Numbered from the stretch's first letter, positions 8,858 through 20,005 are shown. The stretch: 64,000 bases of DNA from Hormoscilla sp. GM7CHS1pb (GCA_014323675.1 JACONN010000002.1:868001-932000); one strand, 5' to 3'. Notes: generated by a model not told the origin, from the sequence alone. Program-made: numbers and translations.

Positions 8858-9780
8858 TCAAAATTGGTATGTTACCCCAATCTGTAATATCGGGTATACT
8901 TGAATCCGATCAACCTCATCTTGAAGGTCATCTTCCTCTCTTTCCAGTTGGGCGTTAATTCCTGCATCTATTCCTGCTTGACTCGGATTAGTCGCCCTCA
9001 GACTTACATCTCCTGCACCTTGAAACATTACCCCGAGATATACTGAAAAACCAAAGCTTTTTCCCAGTCTCACTGGATTGCCGAATCCAATCCCAATGTA
9101 CGGGGCTACGTCGTTAAATTCTACCTCCCCTTGATATCACCCACATCACTCACTGTAAAATCCCGATCGCCTATTCTGACAGTCCTGTCTTCATCGCGAC
9201 CCTTGGCATCCACATCAATCTTGTTATTGTTGATGACTAATCCACCCGTGACCCGAAAGCTACTAAAAAATGGATGAAAATCTACCAACAGCGGGATACC
9301 ACCTAGATTGACATCGCCGTCATAATCAGTGTTATCATCGCTGATCTCTACTCCTATTCCCAAGCCGCTTAACCCGACTCGGCCATTCACATTTGGGACG
9401 ATCCGTTTGACTACATCTGCACCTAATCCCAGAGTTCCTGCTTTCGGCACGATCGCTCATCCACTGACGCCCAAAAGCGGTAGCGGTATTTGAGCGATCT
9501 CTTCTGGGTCATCAATCTTCTGATTTTTCCGGAACGGTGTGAATTGCCAACTTTCCGACAGTAATATCTCTGTTTCAGAAGGCATCAATAAGTCTTCTGC
9601 TTTGATACTGTCAATTTCGGGTATCTGATGTTGTTCCACGGGGGCTTGCTGTGGAGTCAACTCCGAAGCTGATACCACTGACGCTGTCAAGCCCGAGTAA
9701 ATTCCCCAGCTAACTATTGTTGCTGGGATTACTTGCAGCAGCTTGACATACCGAATCATGTTTTTTGTACTCCTCATCAC
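8858..9780 (-). pseudogene. Outer-membrane beta-barrel-like protein, copy A, with nonsense and frameshift lesions
   Basis: The N-terminus (from 9780) has a hydrophobic stretch fitting a signal peptide (LLQVIPATIVSWGIYSGLTA). The middle gives AGTLGLGADVVKRIVPNVNG and repeated GDRDFTVSDVGDI. The end gives GFSVYLGVMFQGAGDVSL and finishes IGVTYQF, with the terminal Phe usual in outer-membrane barrels. A TGA at 9457-9459 interrupts one frame (LLGVSG-stop-AIVPKAG). Around 9121 a one-base loss (ggggaggtag) shifts the frame, and the C-terminus continues in another frame. No specific family name is claimed. A decayed paralogue lies beside it. Confidence 0.65.
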
Positions 9781-9883
9781 CTCAAGCTTGGTTGTTCGAT
9801 CTCTCTGACTCTACTTTAATCTCTTAATATTCCCAACTATCGCGTTTGTCATGATTCTTTACAAATCAGATCCGAACCCCTGC

Positions 9884-9930
9884 AAACGCTTGAGCGTTTA
9901 CTACCAACTCCGGCAAACGCTCAAGCGTTT
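9884..9930. repeat. Palindromic repeat pair upstream-side of paralogue B
   Basis: AAACGCTTGAGCGTTT (9884-9899) and AAACGCTCAAGCGTTT (9915-9930) with a tactac(c/g)aac linker. This is the same repeat type and the same position relative to the gene's 3' end as 8742-8857, which suggests that gene and repeat were duplicated together. Confidence 0.75.
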
Positions 9931-9953
9931 ACTACGAACTCCATCAAAATTGT

Positions 9954-11012
9954 TAAGTAGTTGTGCAAAATTATTTTAGATTTTGCCTAGGAGATAAAAA
10001 TCTGCTATAATTAAGGAAAAGTTCATATGGCTGCACGTTCCGGGACCCCGACGCTACGCAGTGCGCGATCAGACATTAGGTGAGGTGAAAATTAGCCATG
10101 AGATTTATAAAGGGATTAAGTCATGAAACAATTAATCTACTTAAACGGATTTATGCACAAAGTAAATATTATCACGTTAGAAGACGAGCACATTGCATTC
10201 TCCTCTCGCGGTTATCAAACCAAAGAATTGATGAAGATATTTGACGTGTCTATTGTGACAATATATAATTGGTTTAATGCTTGGGTCGTTTCCTCTTCAC
10301 CCTTTCGTTTCCCGAGACACTCACCCATGTCGATTGCTGACTCTTCGCTATAGTCTAGTATCTCTTTAAACTTCCGCGATTGCTCGTGGAAACGACCCTG
10401 TCGTTCGCCAGCAGGCAACGACATGGGTGGGTGGATCGGTAAACGATGAAGAGCTGAATTTAGTCGGGTTATATGATAGAAAAGGACGTGGAAGGAAACC
10501 GAAATTTAATATGGCTGGCGCCAGTCATAAACGGGTAGGAGGGGAGCCAGAATCCACGGAATATCAAGAAAAAAAGAAAGAATTAAAAAATTAAAAGAAC
10601 GATAGAGGCGAAATTTATTTAATGTTTTTTGACGAAACCGGTTTTTGTTTAAATGCATATGTCCCTTATGCATGGCAAGAACATGGAGAACTGTGCGAGG
10701 TAAAAAGTAAAAAAAGTAGAAGATTAAATGTCTTGGGATTTTTGAACCGTAAGAATGAACTAGTTCCTTACTTTATACGAGTAATGCAGTGAAAAATAAA
10801 CAAGAAGAATGGGGAAAAAAAAGGGTTAACAATTTTTTATTTGCCTACCTATTCTCCCCAGTTAAATATTATTGAAATTTTGTGGCGATTTATTAAATAC
10901 TCATGGCTAAATACTGATGCCTATGAGAGTTGGAAAAGTTTAGTTAAAGCTGTGGAAGATGTGCTTCGAGATGTTGGGGAAAAATATAAAATTAATTTTG
11001 CCTAACTACTTA
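9954..11012 (+). mobile_element. Dead IS630-type element inserted at TA
   Basis: Ends TAAGTAGTTGTGCAAAATTA (left) and, inward, TAAGTAGTTAGGCAAAATTA (right) are inverted repeats. The junctions fit insertion into the TA of ...aattgtTAtgttacc..., the sequence that ends outer-membrane gene copy B. Transposase pieces survive: an N-terminal helix-turn-helix (10123 onward: SSRGYQTKELMKIFDVSIVT), MFFDETGFCLNAYVPYAW near 10622 and LPTYSPQLNIIEILWRFIKY near 10850. The gene is cut by a repeat insert and several stops. Confidence 0.75.
10123..11003 (+). pseudogene. IS630-family transposase relic
   Basis: DDE pieces FFDETGF and QLNIIEILWR are recognisable but lie in different frames. The helix-turn-helix region at 10123-10285 runs into a foreign insert at about 10285-10440. 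That insert contains long inverted arms (gggtcgtttcc / ggaaacgaccc and cacccatgtcg / cgacatgggtg) and resembles the insert in the kinase at 23056-23100. No functional product is possible. Confidence 0.75.
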
Positions 11013-11672
11013 TGTTACCCCAATCTGCAATATCTGGTACATTTGAAATTTATCAACTTCATCTTGAACCTCCTCTCTTCCCTTTCTAGTTACGCATTAA
11101 GTCCGAGATTCAATACTACTTTTACATCTACTTTCCCTTAAAACCTAACCCCCAAATCCACAGTAAAACCCCACTGTCTTCCCGGTTTTACAGGATTGCC
11201 AAAACCAATGTACGGCGCAATGTCTTTAAATTCAACCTCCCCCTCTATATCACCCACATCGCTAACCGTAAAGGACCGATCGCCGATTGTAATAGTCCTG
11301 TCCAGATCGCTACTCTCAGCATCCAAATCCACCTCGTTTTTGTTGATGACTAATCCGTGACGCGGAAGCCACTCTTGGCAGGATACCAATCAAGCAACAG
11401 AGGGATACCTTCCAGAGTCACATCTCCATCATAATCAATCCGATCTGAACTGACTTCTACATCTATCCCCAAGCCGCTTACCCCAACTCCACCATTAAGA
11501 TGCGGTAATCTGTCCTACCACATCTGCGCCCAAGCCCAGAGTACCTGCTTTGGGCACGATCGCAAATCCACTTTCGGCCACATCCTCCCCTCATCACCGA
11601 TTGTTTGTTGTTGGCGCTAAAGCACCAACAACAGACCTTGTCTAGTTTAATCTGAATATCAGCAATTATCAC
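11013..11672 (-). pseudogene. Outer-membrane beta-barrel-like protein, copy B, degraded
   Basis: The fragment 11138-11389 encodes DRTITIGDRSFTVSDVGDI and GFGNPVKPGRQWGFTVDLG, close to copy A. Frames break on both sides, and the 3' end is cut by the IS630 relic two to three codons before the expected YQF-stop (remaining bases 9944-9953). The 5' end and signal peptide are gone. It was a tandem duplicate of copy A on the same strand. Confidence 0.65.
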
Positions 11673-11698
11673 ATCCGTAATGATTCTTTACAAAGAAT

Positions 11699-12877
11699 TC
11701 ATAAAGAGGGTAAGATATGATGGAGGGCATCGACTAGCTGATGCAGATGAATTGGTTCGTGAGTTGCCATGAGTGAGATGCGAATGCGACTGGTACTGAC
11801 GGTAGGCGGGCGGATAGCTGGGGCAAAAATCCCCGCAGCTTTCAGTTTCTCTCCCACCCAATAAACAAGAGCGGCATTCTCTAGTTTAATGCAGAGTATG
11901 CTAGACTCAGAGGGTAAAAGTTTCAGATGGGGCAGCTGTTGAGAAATTAGCTGTTTCAGGTAAGTGACATTTTGCCATAGTTGAGTGCGCCGTTGCGGTT
12001 CCCGTTGGCAGATCCCGATCGCCTCGAACGCGGCAGCAGTATCTGCTGGAGTCAGAGCCGTGGTATAGATCCAGCTAGGGGCGCGATTTCTGAGAAAATC
12101 GATCATCTGAGCACTGCCAGCTACATACCCGCCCAAACTGGCCAACGCTTTGGAAAGCGTGCCAACTTGTATTAGTTCTCGCCCTTGACAGCCAAAATGT
12201 TCTACGCAACCAGCACCCGTCGCACCCAATACTCCCGTGGCGTGGGCTTCATCTATCAGCAGCATACAGCTAAACTCTTCTGCTAAGTCTAGCAGCTCGG
12301 GCAAAGGACATAAGTCCCCATCCATGCTAAAGACGCTGTCGGTGACGATCAAACAGCGGCGGTAAAACAGTCGGTGCTGATGCAGCTTGGCTTTGAGATC
12401 CTCCAGGTTACAGTGGGCGTAGTCAAGCACCCTCGCACCGCTGAGAATTGCTCCATTTTTGAGACTAGAATGATTGTACTGGTCAGAAAGAATCAAATCT
12501 CGCTGGCCCACTACAGCGGCGATCGCCCCCAGGTTGGCCAGATACCCCGAACTAAATACTATCGCATCTGCTGTTTGCTTTAAGGAGGCGATCGCCCTTT
12601 CCAAGTCTCGGTGCAACTGTCGATGTCCGCTTAGCAGTCGCGAACCCGTACTACCCGTTCCCCATTTAGAGGTAGCGTTAACAGCAGCTTGAATCAGGCG
12701 TGAGTCTCCTGCTAGTCCCAAATAATCATTACTAGCAAAATTGAGCGCCGACTTTCCTGCCAACTGTACCACTGGGCCCGGAGTACTGTCAATGGTCACC
12801 ACCTGACGATACCAGTTAGCGCGGTGAATGGTTTTCAGGGATTTTTCCAGCCATTCATAAGGATCCGTTGACAGCAT
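11699..12877 (-). CDS. bioF: 8-amino-7-oxononanoate synthase (biotin synthesis)
   Basis: The 392-aa product belongs to the PLP-dependent alpha-oxoamine synthases. BioF condenses pimeloyl-ACP or pimeloyl-CoA with L-alanine in biotin synthesis. Visible family marks: [10 protein letters not shown] near residue 45, [28 protein letters not shown] with the PLP-contacting Asp, and [15 protein letters not shown] holding the PLP lysine. Length is normal and the frame is intact. The gene is divergent from the methyltransferase at 12934, with about 56 bp between. Other members of the family (KBL, ALAS) are possible but the length and motifs favour BioF. Confidence 0.9.
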   Translation of the reverse strand: MLSTDPYEWLEKSLKTIHRANWYRQVVTIDSTPGPVVQLAGKSALNFASNDYLGLAGDSRLIQAAVNATSKWGTGSTGSRLLSGHRQLHRDLERAIASLKQTADAIVFSSGYLANLGAIAAVVGQRDLILSDQYNHSSLKNGAILSGARVLDYAHCNLEDLKAKLHQHRLFYRRCLIVTDSVFSMDGDLCPLPELLDLAEEFSCMLLIDEAHATGVLGATGAGCVEHFGCQGRELIQVGTLSKALASLGGYVAGSAQMIDFLRNRAPSWIYTTALTPADTAAAFEAIGICQREPQRRTQLWQNVTYLKQLISQQLPHLKLLPSESSILCIKLENAALVYWVGEKLKAAGIFAPAIRPPTVSTSRIRISLMATHEPIHLHQLVDALHHILPSL

Positions 12878-12933
12878 TACCCAAAATAGTATAAGTGCTC
12901 AATGATTATATCCTAAACAGGATGACAGAGAAT

Positions 12934-13791
12934 ATGGTAAAAACTAACGTGCAATTGCCCTATTTTGACGGGCTGCTCGCAGAATTTGGCAAAGGGAACG
13001 AGCAGGCGATCACCGCATTTGGTCGCCATGTCCATTGGGGCTACTGGGATAACCCCAATGCAGCAGATGGTACCGTGGCAGACTTTGCTGCTGCGGCTGA
13101 AAGCTTGTGCAGGCGGGTGTGCGATGCTGGTGGGGTGGATGCTGGCTCACGCATCCTCGACTGCGGTTGCGGTTTCGGCGGCACGATCGCCAGTCTTAAC
13201 GATCGTTTCTCCCACAAACAACTAGTTGGCTTGAATATTGACGATCGCCAGCTTGCCAGGGCCAGAGAACAAGTGCAACCGAGCAATGGCAATCAGATCT
13301 ATTTTATACTTGCAGATGCCTGCGAAATGCCTTTTGAGGACAACTCCTTTGATGTGGTGCTAGCAGTGGAGTGCATTTTCCATTTTCCCAGTCGAGAGCG
13401 CTTTTTTCAAGAAGCGCGGCGAGTTCTGGCCTCGGGAGGCAGATTGGCCATCTGCGACTTTGTGCCCCTGCCAGTACACCTCTTTTTTAGCAGGCTAGCG
13501 GATATTTTTATCAAATCTGCTGTGGCTAGCACCTACGGACCATTTAACAGTAACTTTACCCTGTCTAAATACCGGAGTCTAGCTGCAACTACTCAATTCT
13601 CGCTCCGTCATTCCGAAGACATCACGGCCAACACCCTGCCAACTTACCCGGTAGTACGGAGACTACAGCGTCAGATGGGAGACATGGCGACGGAGAGGGT
13701 AACGGCTATGGCAGAATTGATTAACCGCTTGGGACTGTCTCGTTATCTGATTCTGTCCTTTGAAGTTGTTCGATATTTCTGTTTTCGTTAA
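12934..13791 (+). CDS. Class I SAM-dependent methyltransferase (paralogue of 43184-44035)
   Basis: About 285 aa. Motif I is RILDCGCGFGGT, followed by VGLNIDDRQL and the post-I and motif-III blocks FDVVLAVECIFHFPSRERFF and RRVLASGGRLAICDF. An HVHWGYW block precedes motif I. The start ATG 12934 was chosen over GTG 12895 because MVKTNVQLPYFD then aligns with MTNKQIELPYMD of the paralogue at 43184. This is the small-molecule O-/N-/C-methyltransferase fold; substrate unknown. The paralogues lie on either side of the PKS/NRPS genes, so a tailoring role is possible but unproven. Confidence 0.82.
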   Translation: MVKTNVQLPYFDGLLAEFGKGNEQAITAFGRHVHWGYWDNPNAADGTVADFAAAAESLCRRVCDAGGVDAGSRILDCGCGFGGTIASLNDRFSHKQLVGLNIDDRQLARAREQVQPSNGNQIYFILADACEMPFEDNSFDVVLAVECIFHFPSRERFFQEARRVLASGGRLAICDFVPLPVHLFFSRLADIFIKSAVASTYGPFNSNFTLSKYRSLAATTQFSLRHSEDITANTLPTYPVVRRLQRQMGDMATERVTAMAELINRLGLSRYLILSFEVVRYFCFR

Positions 13792-14194
13792 TCCCTCTCA
13801 ATATAATCGGAACTACGAACCTGGAGGACTTTAATTCTTATATCAAGTCCAGTTAAATGATCGTAATATAAAATGGCCTCCTGTAGGTTGGGTTTCCCCA
13901 AGTTACCCAACGCTACCATGAGTGTGTTGGGTTTCCTTAGCCCATGGGCTGTGAAACCCAACCGGAGCTTATTATGACTAATCATATCAAATACAGTTAA
14001 ATTCCCATAATCAAAAATGAGCGCAACTGTAGCAACTGTAGGTTGGGTTTCCCCACGTTACCCAACAGCACCAATGCCTGTTGGGTTTTGCGTTTAGCTC
14101 AACCAAACTTACGGTATTAAGGTCTATTATCCCAATGATATCACATCCGGATATACGAACCTGGAGGACTTTAGTCCTCACTACGAACCTGTTC
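13792..14194. repeat. Intergenic region with two GGTTGGGTTTCCCC hairpin repeats
   Basis: Around 13885-13962 and 14038-14100 the sequence gtaggttgggtttcccca...ttacccaac recurs with opposing TTGGGTTTC/GAAACCCAA arms. Short cctggaggactttagtcc-type repeats flank it (13822 and 14160). No gene is seen. These are dispersed cyanobacterial intergenic repeats and may act as terminators between the converging genes. Confidence 0.65.
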
Positions 14195-14569
14195 TTAACC
14201 AGTTATATCGGGATCTTTCATATAGCTTAACAGCCAGTTAGCCGCCGTTGCCCGCCGAGTCTGCCTGGGACCAAATTCACCTATCTTGTAGCCCTTAAAC
14301 CCCAGCTGTTCCTTCAATAACTGCTTATTCTCTTTGGGAATGGAACGAGTCAGCTTTACCGTTGGTTGGCGGTTGGCAATAAAATCCGGTGGTTCAGGAT
14401 ATGTTTCGGACCAGTCACCTACAACCTGCGATCTATTCCATTTGCCCGTCGCCTCCTCGTAGCGATAACCCAGGCAATGCCAAACCAGTTTGTTCACGAT
14501 GGCATCATCAATGGTATCGTTAATGATTGCCCAAATTGTCTCTGTATTCAATGGTGGTAAGTCAGACAT
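14195..14569 (-). CDS. DUF1823-family protein
   Basis: About 124 aa from MSDLPPLNTETIWAI. The block KLVWHCLGYRYEEATGKW and the C-terminal LGFKGYKIGEFGPRQTRRATA are typical of DUF1823, a family of unknown function found in cyanobacteria and plastid-bearing plants. No signal peptide or membrane helix. Start 14569 is preferred over 14587 because the conserved family sequence begins there. The gene is intact and faces a repeat-rich gap. Confidence 0.85.
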   Translation of the reverse strand: MSDLPPLNTETIWAIINDTIDDAIVNKLVWHCLGYRYEEATGKWNRSQVVGDWSETYPEPPDFIANRQPTVKLTRSIPKENKQLLKEQLGFKGYKIGEFGPRQTRRATAANWLLSYMKDPDITG

Positions 14570-14620
14570 AAGCAATTCCACATTCAAAAAGGCTATTATA
14601 CAGAAAAAAAGTATTTATGG

Positions 14621-15362
14621 TCAAGGGCGATCGGGCAGATTTTTCCGGAACGGTAGCATGGCGCAATTAACAGTTTTTGACTCTTGCTGATGAGGCAGTT
14701 CAGCTACCAATTCTATGGTCCCGTCGGGATGTATGACCCAACCTGTTGCTTACACAATAAGACGGGTGGCAGGTTTCGAGCTGATTTCTTCAGTTCTCTG
14801 TAGTCTCTCGGAAGTAGGCTGACCAGTTGTATAATCTGCCAGATCTCGCCACAGGGTACTGCTTCTGATAGTGTCTGTCGGGTTGTCTGCTAACCCGCCG
14901 CGCCCCGTTACTCTGAAGCTATTCTCACCAGTCGTGCAACCTGTGGTAATTTCGGATGAGGGGTCTTGAACTGCGCTCTTCAACTCGACTAACCCCTGGG
15001 TCGAATCAACTTCTGGGTTGTTAATTTCCACGATGCCATCTATCCCGAGTTGAGAACTCGCCGCGATCGCACTATCTGCTGATAAAAATATACTGTCTGT
15101 TGATAATATTATCTATATTGGTGGCGTTATTAAAGAAAGCTTCTTTGCCCCTTAGCACCGAGAACTCTTGAAAGCTATGGAACAGGTTGCTGCCCGAGGT
15201 CGTTCCCCTGTCAAGCATAAAGCTATTGCCGCTCTGGGTGACTCGTGAGTTATTAGGTAGGGTGGAGTCCGGAATTATTTGAGCTAAACTGGGAGTTAGC
15301 TTAAGCAGTAACATTGTACTGCTCAGTCCCAGTGCTATAATATAACTGGAGTTTAATTTCAT
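14621..15362 (-). pseudogene. Filamentous-haemagglutinin-type (two-partner secretion) protein, internally deleted
   Basis: From 15362 the N-terminus has a signal peptide (MKLNSSYIIALGLSSTMLLL...SLAQ) followed by the TPS-domain pattern IIPDSTLPNNSRV and LFHSFQEFSVLRG. A second piece (15031-14750) has VDSTQGLVEL and ENSFRVTGRGGLADNPTD, which belongs near the C-terminus of these very large cyanobacterial exoproteins. A third, frameshifted piece (14750-14621) gives TGWVIHPDGTIELVAELPH. The central repeat region, normally many hundred residues, is absent. It is a collapsed remnant, so no secreted adhesin is made. Confidence 0.75.
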
Positions 15363-15510
15363 GCTTTTTACTGGTTATCTGTTTTCCGAGTATTGTAGCA
15401 CAATCCGCTACAAACATCCTCGCCACAATCGCGAATCTCATGGCAAACACTGCTGCTAAAATCCATATAGCTGGGCTGGCTTCATGGGCTTTGCCAGCTT
15501 TCAGCAGAGG
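15363..15510. other. Gap between FHA-type remnant and ISKra4 element
   Basis: This stretch is upstream of the FHA-type start (read on the minus strand) and may hold its former promoter. No ORF or clear repeat was recognised. Confidence 0.3.
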
Positions 15511-17268
15511 GTGTAATTAAAAGTGACACTTAGGCATTATTAACCGGTCCGGTAGTTCTACCTCTGTATCACTGGCGGAGTTCTGATACCGCCGGTGATG
15601 GCCCCACAGTGGATGGAACAACTCAAATAGTGAATCTGCCTTGATTGGAAGATTTTTTTACCCTTATGTTATATAATTTTATTTATAAGTTGATCGTGGA
15701 GCTAAAGCCCTATATGTCTGAATTCATGAATTATGATGAAACGGTTGAACTAACCAGTAGCGCTTCGGAATTAGCTCTAAGATTGCAGGCTCATCCCAAT
15801 ATATCGGCTCGTATTTTATCTCTGCTAGATCTTGTGGAAAATCCGGATAATAATTGTGAAACAGCGAGCAGTACCGAGTTGAAAATTATCTCGGAACTCA
15901 AAAAACTGGGAAATGATTCTCTTCAAGATTGGGCCAATTCGCAAGAGAAAAAAAAGCCTTAGCTTGTGAAAAATCTCCGGGGATGCGCCGTCAGAGAAAA
16001 AAGCAACTATATTGGCATAGTCTGTTGGGAACTATCCAAATTATAGAAGAAACTTTTATTTCTCGAAGACCGTTTTCATCATCTGCCCAAATACATTGTC
16101 GAGGTTATTCTTTGCCATTGCAACGAGCAATTACGGATTTTGGAGCCGATGTGCCATTTGGAAAAATTCCTGAAAAGCTACAAGAACATTACGGTATAAC
16201 TGTGCCGATTAGTTCGGCCCAAGCTATTACTCAAAAACATGCACATGCGGTTAAAGGATCTCAAAAACCAGCAGAAAAAATTACCGATAGAGATGGAGTA
16301 GAGCTTCTAATTGCAGAAATGGATGGCACGATGATTCCAATTGTAAAAACTCCGACCAATGATGATAAAATTATCGATCGCCGAAAAACCAGATCTTGTT
16401 GTTGGAAAGAAGCTCGTCTATCACTTGTGGAAATCCCTACTCAGAAAAAAACAATTATTGGAGGTACAGTAGGTACCGTAGACTCCGCAGGAAACAAATG
16501 ACTGCATAGCGCTATAAGGGCTGGGATAGGTGAAAAGACTAAAGTTCATGCGATCGGAGATGGAGCCAGTTGGATTGTTAATCAGGTAATGGGCTTGTTT
16601 GGAGAACGTGCTAGCTATCTAATATATTTTTATCATCTATGTGAATATTTAGCAGCAGCAGCTCCTGGAGCTAATGAAAAGCAACAAAAAAAATGGCTGG
16701 AAAAACAAAAAAAAGCTCTCAAAAACAATCAGGTTCTCAAAGTATTAAATAATTTATCAACTCGCCTGGAACCAGAACATATAGCTGATAAATTTGCTCC
16801 CGTCAGAGTCGGTGTACGATACATTAAAAACCGGCTTGAATACATGAACTACAAAGATGCGATTGATGCTAATTTACCAATTGGATCTGGAAAGATTGAG
16901 AGCGCACATCGTTATGTAATTCAAAAACGTTTGAAATTAACAGGTTCTTGGTGGACCGTTGAAAACGCTAATGATATGTTAGCTTTAAGGATATTAAGAG
17001 TTAATGATGATTGGCAATCCTATTGGCTAAATTTAAACCCAGAAAATTCGTCCCTTACCTAAGCAGTCTAACAATTATTGAGGCTCTTACCTTCTCAACA
17101 TCAGTTTTCTGCCATGATCGCGTTCTGAACATATATCAATCTCGGGCGTCAATATTGCGCCTTCGTTCACCGGCGATATTGAGGCAGTGCTGGCACTGCC
17201 GGCACTGCCCGACCAACTACTTTTGACCACATCACCGGTTCATGATTAAGTGTCACTTTTAATTACAC
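15511..17268 (+). mobile_element. ISKra4-family insertion sequence
   Basis: Inverted ends GTGTAATTAAAAGTGACACT (left) and the same sequence read inward on the right (17249-17268) are essentially perfect. The element is about 1758 bp and carries an ISKra4-type transposase in three ORFs. No target duplication is evident: the left flank is ttcagcag and the right flank falls inside a group II intron maturase gene, which suggests that a deletion accompanied or followed insertion. Confidence 0.82.
15645..17062 (+). pseudogene. ISKra4-family transposase with an A8 frameshift and a TGA
   Basis: ORF1 (15645-15962) is the N-terminal region. At 15949-15956 a run of eight A allows a -1 shift into the second frame (EKKKALACEKSPGMRR). 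The catalytic region then shows EMDGTMIPIVKTP, AIGDGASWIVNQV and GSGKIESAHRYVIQKRLK, the DDE pattern of the family. A TGA at 16499-16501 breaks the same frame (SAGNK-stop-LHSAIRAG). Some ISKra4 subgroups use two frames with programmed shifting, so the A8 site may be natural, but the TGA looks disabling. Confidence 0.78.
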
Positions 17269-17269
17269 C

Positions 17270-20005
17270 CCGAATCTACAGAGCGACTTTAGAAGGTAAC
17301 AAGCGGTTAGTTCGCAAACTCCAAGGCTTACTCACAAGGTCATGGTCCGCAAAGATGATTGCGGTAAGACAGGTAACCCAACAAAACAAAGGGAAGAAAA
17401 CGGCTGGGGTGGACGGTGTTACGGCACTCAGACCATCAGCGCGACAGCCCTTAGTCAGGCAGCTCAGAGTAACTAAAAGGAAAAAGGTATGCCCAACTCG
17501 CCGAGTATGGATACCAAAACCTGGCAGGGACGAAAAGAGGCCATTGGGAATACCGACGATGTATGACAGGGCTCTACAGGGAGTAGTCAAAATAGCGCTC
17601 GAACCCGAATGGGAAGCAGTGTTTGAGGCGAACTCCTATGGGTTCAGACCAGGACGTGGGAGTCACGATGCCATAGCAGCAATATTCAACAGCGTCAAAC
17701 AAAAGGCCAAATGGGTCTTAGATGCAGATATTGCGAAGTGTTTTGATAAGATAGACCACCAGACACTACTGGGGAAATTGAAGTGCGAAACGTACGGGCG
17801 TAAATAAGTCCCGTTAAGGACTTATGACAGCCCTAACCGGTATCCGACGCCGGGGAGCTGTGGAATCCTTGTGGGTCCAAACCCCACCCTCCGGATACGA
17901 CAAGAGGTTGCACCGGTCCCAACTGCTGCGGAGTGACATCACTGGCGGTGGAGAGCAGGGACTTAAATGTAGGAGAGCTGGTAGCTATCGCCGGTAAATC
18001 CGCTAGGGAAGATGCTCATGGTCAACGATAAGTGAATCTGTATAAGCCTCGTGATCCCAAACCAGCGAAATAAGGCTGATACGCTGGAACCAAAAGGTAA
18101 GGGTAGGAGTGGATAGTTGTTTCAATTGGCTATCCCGTATCACTATAATCCTCCCGGGGTAATGCAGAGACCTAAAAGCATCATATGGATTCTATGGAAC
18201 GTTATAACCTCTGCTGTGCAATCCATGGACCGGAAAAAATCGTTTTCATTAGGCGAATAACCGACCAGGGGATAAGTGAGATGTTAAGCGAAAGGCAGCA
18301 GGGGAGGGATGTCGCTTGTTGCTAATGCCTGGGGTAATGCTCAGGATAAGCCGCGAGCTGGAACCGAGCTAACCAAAAATGGGGTGTTGCGGTTTCAGAA
18401 CGCCGCAGACGTAGGACGGATATGGTGAGAAATCGGAGGGGAAAGTAGCCTTAAACGATACGGCGCCAGTGGATTCGTTCATATGGCATATATACGAAGC
18501 TAAAGTTCAAGCGAGGTAAAAGCTCGCGTTCTCAGCCCAGCAACAACGCCAGGGAGGGACCACGTTAGGAAAGGATGACAATATGGGTTGGCAGCTCTCC
18601 CGTTATTCACCGCTTTTCCTTCCGAGGCTTGACGTGATTTAGCAGGTACGAAATGAGAAAATAAGGGGCAAAATTCCAAATGATAAGGCCAGAATGGAGC
18701 AATCCAAACACCGGCTGCCGAGGACAACGGCTCACCAACCAGGAGCCTCCTGCGATGAAAGTCGCAAGTCCGGTTTTGAAAGGGAGGGTTGGTACGCGAG
18801 TACTGGCTCGACCCCGACCTAACTCATCACCTATCCGTAAAGTAATACGGGGATGGTTAAAAGCCGGAGTGATGGACCAGGGACTCTTCCAGCCAACAGA
18901 AGCCGGAACACCACAAGGGGGAGTCATATCCCCACTGCTGGCAAATATAGCGCTTCATGGGTTGGAAGAAAAAGTGATGGAAATAGTCCCGAACACAATA
19001 AACGAAAGAGGTAAGCTGACAGTAGTGAGATACGCGGATGACTTCGTAGTCTTGCATGAAAGCCGGGAGGTGATCGTGCAAGCAAAAGAAGTCATAGAAA
19101 GGTGGTTATCCGAAAGGGGGTTAGAACTCAAGGCTGAAAAGACATGTATATCCCACACATTAAAAGGTGAAAAGCCGGGATTTGATTTCCTAGGCTTCAA
19201 CATCAGACAATATGAAGTGGGGAAGAACAAGTGCAGCAAAAGTCCACACGGAACCCCATTAGGATTCAAAACATTTATCAAGCCCAGTCAGAAAGCCATA
19301 AAAAGGCAGAAAGAAAAACTGAAAGAGGTAGTTACACGCCACAGAGCGAAGACACAGATACAATTAATAGGAAAACTCAACCCGATAATAAGGGGGTGGT
19401 GCAACTATTACAGGACTGTGGTTAGCAAGGAGACGTTCACTAAAATGGACGCATATCTGTGGTGGTTAACGTGGAAATGGGCGAGAAGAAGGCATCCAAA
19501 TAAGACCGAAAAATGGGTAGCCAAGAAATATTGGACCCCCACTAAGGAACGCCAGTGGAACTTCATTGGCAGACTGAAGAACGGTGAGGAGGTCACATTA
19601 CGGCAACACTCGGAAACTGATATAATCAGACACGTTAAAGTGAAAGGCGCAGCCAGCCCAATGGATGGAAACCTTGTGTACTGGAGTAAGAGATTACGAA
19701 AAAGCCCGGACGTGAGTACGAGAGTGCTCAATCTGCTAAAGAGTAAATGCGAACGATGCGGAATGACATTCATAGATGGAGATAAATGGGAAGTGGACCA
19801 CATCCTGCCTAAATCAAGAGGTGGGAAAGATTGGTACACAAACCTACAGCTATTGCATGACTATTGTCACGATGCCAAGTCAGCGGAAGATGGTAGTCAT
19901 AAGGGTCGCACCTGGGTACAGGAAATTGAGATTGAGGAGCCGGATGAAGCGAAAGTTTCACGTCCGGTTTTGAAGACGAGTCGGACTGGTGACAGCCAGG
20001 CTTAG
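17270..20005 (+). pseudogene. Group II intron reverse transcriptase-maturase-HNH protein, interrupted by an inner intron
   Basis: Part 1 (17270-17782) gives RIYRATLEGNKRLVRKLQ, the RT0-RT3 region (KKTAGVDGV, PLGIPTMYDRALQ, YGFRPGRGSHDA). Part 2 (18824-20005) resumes with SSPIRKVIRGWLKAG and contains GTPQGGVISPLLANI, the catalytic YADDFVVL, the maturase X region and an HNH nuclease (CERCGMTF ... VDHILPKSRGG ... NLQLLH). Residues at the N-terminus are lost at the ISKra4 edge. Removing 17783 to about 18822 joins GKL to N-SSPIRK in frame. The ORF reads into domain V. Confidence 0.85.
17783..18823 (+). ncRNA. ORF-less group II intron (inner member of a twintron)
   Basis: It starts with the group II consensus GTGCG at 17783, inside codon LK|C of the RT gene, and ends near ...GACCTAAC at 18823. 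Domain V is seen at 18743-18789 (GAGCCTCCTGCGATGAAAGT ... CCGGTTTTGAAAGGGAGGG), with a domain VI stem after it. The interior of about 1 kb is rich in stems and has no credible ORF, so splicing would depend on a maturase in trans. The AY rule puts the 3' end at 18823; frame continuity of the host ORF prefers 18822. Confidence 0.8.

Noticed and set aside
8742..9930. Regular palindromes every 31-32 bases, possible CRISPR
   Set aside because: Only two or three units per cluster, spacers nearly identical, no cas genes; they are dispersed intergenic palindromes.
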